Assembly: GCA_033439295.1 (NCBI GenBank)
Contig: JAVTLE010000003.1
Span: 1,426,001 to 1,490,000 of the forward strand
DNA: 64,000 nucleotides
Reading direction: 5' to 3'
Source of the DNA: Deuterostichococcus epilithicus
Lineage: Eukaryota; Chlorophyta; Trebouxiophyceae; Prasiolales; Stichococcaceae
In this document: piece by piece, positions 11,925 through 33,000 of the stretch
Layout of the letters: each line of letters opens with the position of its first letter
Numbering within the stretch: position 1 is the first letter of the stretch
Program-made: the position numbers and the translations under genes
Notes under the pieces: generated by a model
What the model saw: the letters and a program-made list of their open reading frames with translations, nothing else
Told to the model about the DNA's origin: nothing
The model's database searches: none

Positions 11925-12454
11925 GTAAAGTCGTCACTCTGCCAGCTTGCTGGATCGTGAAGCGCAACGAATAGTGCAGCTCGTTATATGCCCTAAACCA
12001 GCACTAAAGTACAAGTTTTTCAGTGCTGGACGTGTGAGTTGCAGGCTTGCACCCGCTGTTGGCAGGGTGCCGCTGTGGGCAGGGTGCCAGCGTGGTGTTA
12101 CGTCATTGTCCGCTGCCCGCCCTGTGCCAAAACCGCAGCTGCACGAGCGGTCCGCAGGAAATTCATAAGCGCTGCTGCGAGTTGCGTCGTGGTGTACACA
12201 AGAAGATCTAGGATTGTGAGATCTCTTAAAAACACAATTTCGAATAGCGCATCCCCCACCTCTCGTTGGCCCTGCGAGCCAACGTTCTATCTGTGTGGCA
12301 ACCGAGCTTATGGCCGCCTTGCTTGCACAGCGCGCATTTGTGGATTGCGCGACTCGGCCTGTCAACAGCAGGTGATGCGTCGTGATCGATTATGCGTGCA
12401 ATGCACCGACACATCAACCGCGGCATGGGTGCACGTCAGTCAATATCCAACTGA
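11925..12454. other. Divergent promoter region, unresolved PGM 5' exon
   Basis: Lies between the start of the minus-strand small protein and the phosphoglucomutase gene. The plastid phosphoglucomutase presequence needs a start codon upstream of the in-frame TGA at 12452-12454, so a short first exon probably sits here, but I could not place it. Confidence 0.45.
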
Positions 12455-17136
<4,682 letters not shown>

Positions 17137-18013
17137 TGAGCCGGCGGCAGTCTGCCTGTGACGACTTCTAAACCACAGCACTACCCTGCCTGTTCACGTT
17201 GGTCGTCTCAGTCGACGTGAATACGGTGGACCGCTTTAACGGATAAGTCGGACTCGCGATGGCGACTCCTAGGCCTGATTTTCTCTTTGATTTTTTTGGA
17301 GGCGGCGCCGCAGTCGCACGTATTGCGAGTTGTGTAACCGAACAGCACATTCCGTCATCGCTCTTGCTGCGTCCTGAGGCTCTGCGATGAAAATTTTTCG
17401 AGGAGGGGGTTGGAAGAGGTGACAGAAAAACAGCTGACTGAAAATCAGCTCTGTGCAGCACGCGAGGGCGCCGCTGCTATTACAGTACTGCAGACGGCCC
17501 GACAACACACCGTCCACCTGGCCTGTGAGTACGTACTGTAGGGAGCTGCCGATGGGCAAGCGTCTCAGCAATTGCGTCGAGTGCACCAGTCTCACCAAAT
17601 GCCCAGCCACCACTCACCGCACTAATCGCACCACCACCACCTGGTCCACCAGCCGCAAGGAAGTTGCGCCTGCTGTCTTTTCGCCTATTATTTCCTCCTC
17701 AAACCATGCGCTGCAGGGCAGCGAATCATGTTGTATTTGATTCTCTGACGGCTTCAGACATGGCCCGCATGCGCTGGTGGCCCTGACCCGTCGTAAGACA
17801 CGGGCCCAGCTGATGCAAGCAATGGTGGATTGTGTGGCGGCTTCAGAGACGTCGAAGATAACTTCAGAAAGACTGCCTCATGGCCTGGCTTAGCAGTCAA
17901 GGCTTCAGGCGCGGTCCTGCTGCAACCTGCGTGCGGGAACGAGCTCCCGGTGAATTGGCCTTGGTTCTTTGGTGGTGTCTGACGACCATCTAAACCTGCT
18001 TCCGAACGTGCAG
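17137..18013. other. PGM 3' region and unresolved 5' part of the next gene
   Basis: Holds the PGM 3' untranslated region, with TGTAA at 17333-17337, and presumably the promoter and first exon(s) of the coiled-coil gene that follows. A 95-codon open frame at 17453-17740 has no recognisable conservation; I do not call it. Confidence 0.4.
17333..17337 (+). terminator. Candidate polyadenylation signal TGTAA (PGM)
   Basis: TGTAA about 200 bp after the PGM stop codon, at the place expected for a chlorophyte polyadenylation signal. Confidence 0.4.
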
Positions 18014-19762
18014 GTCATCGCAGTCCAGCCAGCGAGCCTTTGAGCCTAGTCAGCGGGCCTTCGAAGCCTCTCAGAGGGCCTTCGATCCTGCGGGGCTGAT
18101 GCAGCCGACACAGGCGCCTGCCGCATCAGCGCGGCCGTTCTCGCCTGCCTTCAGCGGCGGCCAAGCGCAGCACCAGCAGCGGCAGGCGCACCAGCATGCA
18201 GCAAGCAGCATGTCACAGGCAGGTCGCATTTACATGTTTAGTCGTCCAAGATACATGCGACATTGAGTATGACACCCTGGCTGTCTGGACACTGCTTGTA
18301 TATATCGCCCTGCCTTCTGTTGCCGTGCTGCACTGACCCTGTATCACGCTTGACACATCGTCATCACGCTGCGCAAATGTCGTAGAGAGAAACACATGAC
18401 GATTGACGACTGATTGCATCGACCTTATGGTCTTGCAGCCGCCTCCCAGATTCCATCAGGGCCAGTCGGCGGTGGCGCCACCTCTGAGTGCCCTGCGCCG
18501 GCCGTCGGTGTCGCCGTGGCACTTTGCGTCGCAGGGCACGGGGCGGCGGCAGCCGCAGCGTGGCGTGCGCCGCCTGCTGCCGGCCCCCGAGCTGCCGCAG
18601 GCGGTGCTGAGGCAGGTGGGTGCTGCTGGGGCCGTCGCTGGGGTCACCTTACAGCGCAGAATGCAATGAAGGCCTGCGCTTGCTGCCACTTCGGATGTAG
18701 ATGCGGCATGCAAGCTTGCCTGACGTTTCCGCCTGCAGGAGTCCCCTTGCGCCTACCAGAGCCACAGGTTCGGAGATTAGGGGACACTGAGGCAGCGAAA
18801 AATGCACTCGCGATTGCATTTTTCGAGGCACAGGCAGCCATTCAGCCAGACACGGACAACGTGAGAGTCTGCTCTCCGACCCGCAGGCGCCCGAGCAGGC
18901 GTTCTTTGCCAGGGGCACCTTCGATATCGGCTCCGCCGGCTCCCAGGCAGCGCCGCAGGGGCAGGCGCTGCAGATGGAGCTGCATGCGCAGCGCCAGGGC
19001 CAGCAGCTGACACCCGACTCCGTCGAGCCGGCGGCCACCGAGGAGCACGGTGGGAGAGAAGCGCACGGTGGGCAGCCGCCTGGAAGGGCATCCTTTGTGC
19101 ATCCAACGCCGACCATTGCATGTCAATTAGGCGGCTTGAATCCGGCCTGCGGGAAGAGTCGTGCTTTTGCATGGCCTTGTGTCCTCTGTCGTGCCGCAGC
19201 CACTGCATCTGCTCACTTTCCTGATGCATGCATGCACTTGCCGGCGGCATTGCAACTGGGCAAGCGTGTTGGCATGTCCCCGAGGGCCAGACGCGGCGGA
19301 GACGGCGGCGCGGCTGCTGCACGAGATGCGGCAGCAGGCGGGCGAGCAGGACGCGGCGGAAGACCTGCGGCACAGGGTGGACTCGCTGCAGGGCACCTGC
19401 GCTGCGCTGGCGGCCACCCTCGGCAAGGTGTGATCCTAGAACGCAAGCGTCGGTGCATACAGCTGATCAGGTTCCACGTGCCGCCTCTCTGCTCAGTGCT
19501 GGCTCGTCTTACACACGAGAAAAACACAAGGGTGCACGGACACATATTCTTGGCAGTGATCCGCGGAGACACCAAGCAGGGTGCTGGTGCTCCATATCTG
19601 CCGGTCCGCAAAACGCCACTGCCTGCTCTGGGATAGGTGCAAGAGGAGAACAGTCAGCAGAGCAAGACGATTGCAGCACTGCACTCGACCTTGCGGGTGC
19701 TGCACAACAACACCGCTGGCCTTGCTGACGCCGTGAGCAGCATCCGCAACATGTTGACGGCT

Positions 19763-19828
<66 letters not shown>

Positions 19829-21294
19829 CAGGCGTGTGCACCCGCATCGCTGCCGTCGTCGCAGCAGCACCAGCAGCACCGGCCGCCGCTGCTGCAACCA
19901 CTCGCCGCCGATCACGCCGCTGCAGCATCGGCGGGGCCAAGCATGCAGCCGGTGCTCGACGACGAGACCCAGCCTGCATGGGAGCATGCCCCCCCGCCGC
20001 CGCCGCCGCAGGAGCAGGCACACGGCTGGTGGAGCAAGGCTGGCGCTTCGAAGGCCTCGCAGCAGCACGAGACGCCGGGCCGACCGTCGAGCCGACCAGC
20101 TACGATCCGGGCTGCGGCCGACCGACGGCCAGCGGCAACTGCGGCGAGCGAGCCAGCAGTAGTACAGCCGCACGCCAAAAACGCGCGCCAGCGCAGCAGC
20201 AGCAAGGCAGCCGAGGGCACCGCACCAGATGCAGCGGCCAAGGCGGCGGCCATCAAGGCGACATTGGCTGCAAAGGTGGCGGCAGCAGCGCCCGCCGCAG
20301 CTGCTGAGCGGGTGCACCAGGAGCTGCGGCCCAGGGTGACGAGAGCGCGGGCGGCGCTGGACGTGGCCACCCAGACCGCATGCAGCATGGCGCCGGGGAC
20401 CGGGGCTTCGGCGGGCTTAGCAGACGGCAATATAGGCGAGGGCAGAGGCGGAGCGGCAGCGGCGGACCGGGCGCCGGAAGCGGCAGCAGCGGCGGTTGCA
20501 ACCGTGCCGCGGCCCCCGTCGCAGTGCGGCCCGCCGTGGCAGCGGGGCTTGCTGCGGCCGGGCAGCCAGCGGCCCGAGCTGNGGNCGCAGCAACACCCGC
20601 GCCGCCCACCAGCACGCAGACGTCGGTAGCGCCCAGCGGCCGCAGCAACCTGGACGGCTGGCTGAGCCGCAAGCGGGTGCGCAGCCCGCTGCCGCGCCCC
20701 ACGACTGCCGTAGAAGGCGCAGGGGAGCACGTCCCGCAGAGCTCATCACCCACGGTGCGCACAGGGAATGCCAGGCTTGCCGAGACACAAAATGCATCCT
20801 CCTTGGCTATGTGCAAGGCCTGGGTTTTCGGCGTTGAGATGAAAACAGAGACTGCCTCGTTTCACAGGACCGGGTACCGCTGTTTAAAATCGGAGATTGC
20901 GCCGGCGCCACGGGCAGCAAAGCGGGCCGCAAAGCGGCTGTGCACATTGACGACGACGACATCGCTCGGCAGGTGGGCAACACCAGCAGTGCCATCTAGA
21001 TCCTACTAGCTGGTGTCATGATGTGCAAAGCTAGCAGGCGACGAGCGATGCATGCGCTGGTCCAGCAGATAGTTGCTTCGCATGCTTGACCACTCTCCAG
21101 CCGTTTGCTGGAACATGTGATCCAACTCTGCTGTTGTTCAAGGACTCGGCTTCAAAAGCCGATGATTTAGACACAGGACATCAGCTGCCTGTCTCTGATC
21201 GCAGGTGAGAGAGAAGATGCGGCGCCACATCGCACGGCAGCGGCGCAGTCGCGGTGGTCCACAGCCCGGCAAGTACTGCGATGACGACTTTTGA
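18014..21294 (+). CDS. PolyQ coiled-coil protein, possible PRD3/PAIR1-like meiotic factor (5' end open)
   Basis: Not firmly recognised. The exon at 18014-about 18220 encodes three tandem heptads SQRAFEP, SQRAFEA, SQRAFDP in a Ser/Gln-rich region. An exon at about 18440-18615 is basic and Pro-rich. A heptad-like coiled coil follows (LLHEMRQQAGEQ...; VQEENSQQSKTIAALHSTLRV, 19282-19760), then 23 glutamines (19763-19831) and a long Ala/Pro/Gln-rich segment with two ambiguous bases at 20582 and 20585. The C-terminus has VHIDDDDIARQ followed, after an intron, by a basic tail REKMRRHIARQRRSR ending at TGA 21292-21294. Ser/Gln-rich N-terminus, central coiled coil and acidic-then-basic C-terminus recall plant PRD3/PAIR1, needed for meiotic double-strand breaks, but I see no diagnostic motif. 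The first exon(s) and the exons at 18730-18880 are unresolved. Confidence 0.55.
18031..18095 (+). repeat. 21-bp coding tandem repeat, three units
   Basis: Three degenerate 21-bp units encode SQRAFE/D plus one variable residue, keeping frame with synonymous changes between units. That suggests older duplication retained under coding constraint. Confidence 0.7.
19763..19831 (+). repeat. CAG tract encoding 23 glutamines
   Basis: Twenty CAG codons, one CAA, then two CAG, directly after the coiled coil. The single CAA interruption near the 3' end would damp slippage. Likely length-polymorphic. Confidence 0.9.
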
Positions 21295-22215
21295 AGCGCC
21301 AAGGGCACGCAACCAGGCCAGTGCCTGCTTGGAAGAAATGCTTCGAACACGGTCTGGGACGCTTGATGAGTGTTTGTCAAGTAAATGTTTCGAAAACGTG
21401 CAGGCTCAAGAAAACGTGCAGATGTAGTAAGAGGCTCGACCCCTTGACGGCGTGTTGCGAGGGGGATAAATCTGATGCACAGGGAATGCGGACAGCTGGA
21501 AAGAATGCAGCAAACTACATTCTGTGGCGCATTGCAACTGCAACATTTTGTGCGCGCAGTACGTGATGATCTGACATGCCCAGATTACAATCGGGTTGAC
21601 ATGGTGATGACTTTGTGGAGGCTGGCAGCAAAGCGACGGCAAAGTCGACACTGTTTGCCAGGATGGCTCGACGGCAAGCGCCGCCTGCACACGCACAGGA
21701 CGGCGCGTAAAGCTGACCTCGTGTGTTTTCTCGAGCAGAAAGTCATTGCTGCCAGGGCTTTGCGGCCACGGTAGCTCCGACTCAGGCACTCGCTTTTTGC
21801 TTGCATGCATATTCCACCGCACAGCATCCGCCATACGTGGCACACGCTGAGCGGATTGTTTCCTCGAAATCCTGATATTTGCCACCGCGCTGGAGTGCCA
21901 CAAGTGGCTTGCTGACGCGGATCGTTTTTTTGTGCTTTTCTTGTCCTCTCCTGCGCCCGCTCCGATCAGCCTGCCGGCCTCTGCAGCAGCTCACGCCGCC
22001 GCCGCGACCAACAGGCCTTCACAGAACCAGCATTCTCCCAGCCCGGGACCACACGCCGAGCTTTCCGACCCTTACTGGGGCACCTGGCCTTTTGTGCGCA
22101 TTTGACACCCCCTGGACCACGACACTCCACGTCCAGCCAGACACTGAGCCGCGCACTCCGCCGAGCGCCGTGGTCGCAGCCCGCTGCCCGCCGCAGCCGC
22201 AGCCGTGGCGCCGCT
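21295..22215. other. Convergent 3' region between coiled-coil gene and PABP
   Basis: About 920 bp between two convergent genes. An open frame crossing 21879-22352 has no conservation and runs over the last PABP exon on the other strand, so I do not call it. No repeat seen. Confidence 0.5.
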
Positions 22216-27205
<4,990 letters not shown>

Positions 27206-27815
27206 CGTGTCGGCGCTTGCTGGCTGACTTATGATAGCCTGGGGTGCTGCGCTGTCAGATGACTGCGCGAGCGGGTGTTTGGCTGCCCGTTCCGCTGCTT
27301 TTTTTGGGGGAGTGGGTTTTTGGGCCGGTGCGGCCTTAGAGCGGAGAGCTTGGTCTTTCAAAGCTTGGCCGTGGTGCCCTGCCTGCCTGACTGCGAGCGT
27401 TGCAGCAAGTGCGCACTAAAGCTTACGGGCGGAAGCTTGCGAGCGGTAGAGAGACCGATCGCAAGCAGCGCAGCATGGTTTTGCGCCTCGCGAAATATGA
27501 CGACTTGGTGACGACCATGTAATTGGTAGCACGCTTAGGACAGCGCCCAAAGCCGTGCTCACTTCCGTCGTGTCTGCAGCATCCACTGTCACTGCCATCA
27601 CTGTGAAAGTCATCCTGGCGATTTGCACGTCCCACACGTCGCCTGCCCTCCACCTTCCCAAAGCCTGCTGGGCAGGCAAGGCAATAAGTGAGCGCTCGAG
27701 CGTCCCTTTTGTAAAGGGAGTGCCAAGATGGAGCCTACACGAGCATGCACGCTTGACCTGCGCGCTGGCCGCGAACCCATCGCGGAGTCCAAGCCAGCAA
27801 GCCATCGAGTGCTGC
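27206..27815. other. Divergent promoter region between PABP and IDI
   Basis: About 610 bp between two genes on opposite strands. Short open frames on both strands (for example 27423-27653 minus) lack conservation. Probably holds both promoters and leaders. Confidence 0.45.
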
Positions 27816-29640
27816 ATGGCGCGAGAAGGCGCACTGCTCTCAACGTCGCTGCTACACCGCAGGTGTCGGACCGCAACGTCGGTCCTACCAGCCCATCTCT
27901 CCTCGACTGCCGAACAGGCTGGCCCTTCGACAGGTTGCGCGAGTCTGCAGTCAGGCGCGCGGCGGCGGCGCCGGCGCGGCGCGCCGAGTGGCCACCACCC
28001 TGGCGGCCAGCATCGGCCACCAGCCATGGGACGGTGAGCGGTCACACCTGCTTACCGTCCGCTGATACATGGTACATACCTTCCGCCAATACGTGGCGCA
28101 CAACACTGGCACTCTGCTATGCCGAATGGTGTTGGACCCAGCGCGGATCAGTCGGGCCGATGCACCAACCTGCCCTCCGGCAGGTTTCACTTGTCACACC
28201 CTGTCACACCCCGTCCAATCACGCAGGCACGGGCAGCCAGCACGACCTGCTGCTACGGGACCAATGCATCCTGGTGGACGGGAGCGACGTCATCACTGGC
28301 AGCGCCTCTAAGCGTGATGCGCACCGATTCGATGCGGCTCAGCCGGAGGGCCTGCTGCACCGCGCCTTTTCAGTGTTCCTGTTCGACGCCTCCGACCGGC
28401 TGCTGCTGCAGCAGCGCGCGCCCGGCAAGGCGAGACTTGCCAAGGCTCGTTTCGCTGCAGCAGAGGACCACCGCTGCATCATGGACCTTCAGTTGGTACA
28501 GGATTGCATCCTTGATGAGAGAGAGTGCTCTGGGCCACTGAACACGGTCCTGGCCGCTGCATGCACAACGCAGCAGTTGCAGCCCAGGCGCCAGAGATGT
28601 AGGAGTCCTGAGAATCCGTACTACACTGGCCACGCAGGTGACATTCCCCAGTGTGTGGACCAACACCTGCTGCAGCCACCCGCTGCACGGGCAGGCGCCG
28701 CCGGAGGTGGATGGGCCAGCAGATATTGCGTCGGCGGCGGTGCCCGGCGTCAAGCACGCCGCTGTGCGCAAGCTGCGCCACGAGCTGGGCATTGCGCCGG
28801 GGCAGCTGCCGCTGTCGGACTTCAGGTGAGGGTTTCTGTAAGGAAGGGGCCCTTGCCACCTGGCTTCGCTGCAGGCCGTGCACGCAGAAAGGCCTTGGCA
28901 GCCTTGCAGGTGGGCGCCGCCGGGCGACGCCCCGCCACAGGCGCTGCTGGGCTGCTGTGGCTGGCAGCCTATACGGCTTGCGACTCGGACCTACATCAAG
29001 GCTGAGACTGAGGTATGCCGGCTGCTGTTCCGAGTGGCGTGTCCCGATGCGCAGGTTCCTGACGCGGCTGCACTACTGTGCCGCGGACCCATCGCACGCT
29101 GGCAAGGCGGAGCAGTGGGGGGAGCACGAGGTGGACCACATCCTGTTCATCCGCGCGGCTGTGGACGTGGCGCCAAACCCCGAGGAAGTGGCGGACTCCA
29201 GGTGCCGAGACCTGTCCACAAACTCCACATCAGGAATGTGAACCATGCATGTTGGGTGACGATGGCCCTCGTTCGGGGGGGACCCCCTGACAGAGCTGAG
29301 AGGGTTCATATCACGCACCAGCGGCTCCGTTTAAGTCAAGGAGAAGGCTGACATCTATTCGTCTGCGTCTTGTTCAAATTGGCGGCCCGCCAAGGCTGCG
29401 ACTCTGGCCTGCCGCAGGTACGTCACACGGGAGGAGCTGCGGCGCATGATGGACCCGGGGTCGGGGCTGGCCTGGTCGCCCTGGTTCCGCATCATCGCGG
29501 ACAGCTTCCTGGACGCCTGGTGGGCGGAACTGGACGCCGCACTGACCAGCGACAAGTTTGTGGACACCCAGATGGTGCACAAGCTCGACACCGCGGCGAC
29601 GGCAGCGCAGTCGAAGAAGGCCGTGAAAGTGCTATGCTAG
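27816..29640 (+). CDS. IDI1: Isopentenyl-diphosphate delta-isomerase (type I)
   Basis: Nudix-fold enzyme interconverting IPP and DMAPP for carotenoid, sterol and phytol synthesis. Core: DQCILVDGSD, LLHRAFSVFLFD, then TFPSVWTNTCCSHPL with the catalytic Cys (28639-28680), AAVRKLRHELGI, EQWGEHEVDHILFIRA with the catalytic Glu (29108-29158), and SPWFRIIADSFLDAWW; TAG at 29638-29640. The core begins in the exon at about 28227; upstream an exon ending at about 28032 reads RRVATTLAASIGHQPWDG in frame, consistent with an organelle presequence. Its start is unresolved: ATG 27816 (MAREGALLSTSLLHR) is presequence-like but needs a small intron to join the frame. The intron after the exon ending near 28428 uses GC rather than GT as donor (AAG|GCGAGA). 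Confidence 0.93.
28053..28096 (+). repeat. Two-unit repeat in an IDI intron
   Basis: TACCGTCCGCTGATACATGG (28053-28072) recurs as TACCTTCCGCCAATACGTGG (28077-28096), 16 of 20 bases identical, 20 bp after the inferred donor. Intronic tandem duplication with no visible function. Confidence 0.6.
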
Positions 29641-30011
29641 TCACTGTGCTGGGCATCGCGTGATTGTGAGCTAGACAACTTGCTTGAGATGATTGAGCCA
29701 GCCTGGTGTGGCCGCTGAATGGCTGCTCCAACTTTTGCACCTCTGGTGAGATCAATGAGTGTAATCTAGTGGATGCACTGCCTGCTCTGGGTGATGCCAC
29801 AAAATATGTTGCAATTTGAGACGGTTACTGCAGGCCAAAAGACGGACTGTCCACATATCATGGCATGGCGTTTGCATGCACATGCGCTGGGCGAGCAAGC
29901 CACAGTCGTCAGTCACAATCCATCAAACCACTCCTGTCTACTCCTACCTAACCTAGCAATGTCACGTTGGGTTCCCAAAATCTCATAACAGACCCCCGAG
30001 TCTTCAGCTGC
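29641..30011. other. Convergent 3' region between IDI and UVDE
   Basis: Gap between two convergent genes. AT-richer than its surroundings; no gene or strong repeat seen. Confidence 0.5.
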
Positions 30012-33000
30012 TCACGCAGCTTTGACGCGGCGCCGCTTGCTGGTCTCAGCTGGCTGCGGGGTGGCTGGCTCGACCAGCTCTACGGCGGGCGCCGCCTTTC
30101 CTGCTGCCGCCTTCTTGCCCTTAGCCTTCTTGGCTGACGTTCCAGCCACTGCCTCTGCCACCACACCGGCTCTTGCCACCAGCGCTCCCACCTGCTCCTC
30201 CACCGCTGCTGCCTCCTCTGCGGCTGCCACTGCCATTGCCAGGCGCTTCTTCGAGGGGCCCCTCGCTGTCTTTGCCTTCCTTGGCGTCGCTGGCTCGACG
30301 ACTGCTGTTGAGGCTGCCTGCTTCGCCATCGCCTTGGCCTGCTTCGCGCCGGGCTTGGCCTGTTTCCCGGCTGCCTTTGCAGATCCTGCTGCTGCCTCCG
30401 CCTTTGCCGTCTCCCGCGCGGCCTTGGCAGCTGCCTTCGCCACTTTGTCTGCCTCGATCTCCTCCTTCGTCCGCCGCTTCCGCTTGGCAGGCGTGGGAGC
30501 TGCTGCGTCACCGTCTGACTGCTGGCTCGGGCTCTGCTGTGACGCCAGCTTCGCCGCTGATGCTCTTGCCGCAACCTGCGCGCAGCAACAGGTTCGTGTT
30601 GACAGACCAACAGACATGGCTCATGACGACTAGGCAGGCGTGCCTTCCTGCTGACAAAAGGCGGCACTCGCGACCAGAGCCTTGTTGCGGCACTGGCCGC
30701 ACCCAAGCACACGTTCCTTACTGAGAGGGGCTTTGGGGTGGGATGCAGCAGCACGCTGCGCATGTGCATGAGAACTGCACACCTGGGCGTTGCTGCGGAC
30801 GTGCTGCAGGCGCTGTGGAGGGACATGGTAGGAAAGAGGGGGCGGGGGGGAGGGGGGGAGAGGCATATTTGGCGGCTACGTGCATCGGTGCACACCTTGG
30901 CTTTGTTGCGGCGCTGGCTGCGGCCATGCAGTCGCTTGTCGTTGACGGGGATGATCTCAACACCCTCCAGCGTCACGCTCGGCAGCGGCTCGAGCTCAAC
31001 CTCGCGGCCTTCCGCCCTCGCCGCCACCACCCGAACTGCCTCCTCCTCGATCTCGTCAATCCCCTGGAAAAACGCTTCCCTGTGGCCGTAAAACGTGTAC
31101 TACAAGTCGGGGTTTGTCACGCATTGCAGTGATCTTCGTTCGTTGGAGAATTCCGTGCAGGCGAAAATGGGGCGCCAACGAGTCAAGATGTCGCCACGCA
31201 CAAGCTGGACATTGCGCTTGGCATGGCTCCACATGAAGCACATGTGTATGTGCATCGTGGACTGCATCGGCAACATATTTAACATCGCCTCTCAAACGAG
31301 TCGACACAGCTGCGCTGCACACCTGCCAGCTGTGCCATTCTTCAGGATGTCCCTGCGCGCAGGACAAGCGTCACGTAGGTCAGCGCAAGGAACAGCTGCG
31401 CTGCGCTGTAGAGGGACAAATTGTCTCCAAAACCACTCGACGGCGGAGCCATGTCTGCTAGCGCGCGAGCATCTACTCTTAAGCCTTCACTCATTTCAAT
31501 CGTATGAGAAAAATTACAATCCTTGCAGCAGCCTTGCCTGTACAGCAGGATGGACAGCTCCTTTGCCTTCGACTCGACCATGACATCGACCTCAGCGTCC
31601 AGGCCATGCAGATTGATGCGCCCCAGCTGCCCTATGTAGTCCTGCACACATCGAGTGAAATGCGGCGTCTGACAAGCTCCCTTTCATTACATCATCGGCG
31701 CTTCGCCGCCTCTTCGTCAGCCGCCCCTGTCATGTCCTAGCGGACGTGCCACGAGTGCATGCACGCCACACGCTGCGCGACACCTGCAGGAGGCCCTCGT
31801 CACGCGAGGTGGTAGCGGCAGCAGAGGAGTAGCAGACTTGCCGAGTGAGCGTGCGCTGCCTTGCCGCCCTGCGACTCGGACCAGTGCACCACCGGCCGAA
31901 TGCCCGGCGGCCACGTCGATATGGCCGCCCTCAGCGCCTCCTCTGACGTCATGCCGCCTGTACAATGGAACGTGCTGCACGTGAAAAGCTGTTGCAGCAG
32001 ACGCCCGCGGCCAGCCGCTGTGCGGAACACGGTAAGCAAGTCGATCAGATCCGTGATGCCCAGACCGAGGGCACCCAAGTGTATATTTACGCGAATCCGC
32101 ATGGCCGCCGGACGATGGGTTGTATGTGTGCACTGAGCCTACCCTGCCGTGTGCAGACGTCTGCTCAATGATGTCAGTAGCGCAATGCAGCTCGCCTGTG
32201 CAGAAGCGCCAGTGGTGGAAGTCGAAGACGATCGGCGCGCGCGGCTTCAGCATGTCGTGCAGCGTCAGCAGGTCGGCCACGCTGAACATGCTGGCGCGGT
32301 CGTCGTTCTCCACCGTGACACGCGCCTGGCAGGCGGGCGAGAGCCGCCAGAAATTGGCCGCAAATCGCCGCAGCGTCTCCTCCTTGTCGTTGTAGGTGCC
32401 GCCTGAGGTTCAGTGGAAAATGGATTGGCTGTATGTGAGTTTCAGAGCAGAGCAGTCGGCTGCAGCTGCAGAGAGGGGTAAGGCTGGCAGAGCCGAGGCA
32501 AAAGGTAGGCGGAGTGTCAGGACTGCCAAGGTTGGACAGATTGGAGATTGGAGAGGTTGTGACAAAGTGCAGACTCACCAACGTGGATGTTGATCTTGTT
32601 GTAGGGGCTGGGCTCGAAGCCCAGCAGATCAAACATCTGCACGCCATGAGCAAGTTCATGGATCAGCCATCGCTGTCCTGCAACGTCCCGGAAGCTGGCT
32701 CATGCCGTCAGCTCCGACCTAACCTAGCATCAGCCAGATGAGGGATGCGCCACCATCCTGCGACTCCGCAGCGACCCACCTCGCTGTGCAGCTCCAGGTC
32801 TGCCAGACTGCTCTCCACCAGCGCATCTGTCTGGCCGGCCAGCTTGACGAACTCGCAGGGGTGCGACGTCAGCCGCTGGCTGTGTTCGCGGGCGTACGCG
32901 CCCGCCGCCGCCAGCGCCTCTTTGATTTCCTCGTAGTCGGGCAGCTCCTTCAGCTTGTAGTGCACGTTGCCCCACGGGAAGAAGTCCGAGGACAGCCTGC

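Noticed and set aside
17453-17740. 95-codon frame downstream of PGM as first exon of the coiled-coil gene
   Set aside because: Possible, but it has no splice junction I can join in frame to the exon at 18014.
27423-27653. Minus-strand 76-codon frame between PABP and IDI
   Set aside because: No similarity I recognise, no splice context, and its position fits a divergent promoter.
30835-30862. G-run (near-continuous guanines) in a UVDE intron
   Set aside because: Could form a quadruplex on paper, but it is a short homopolymer-like tract without other support.
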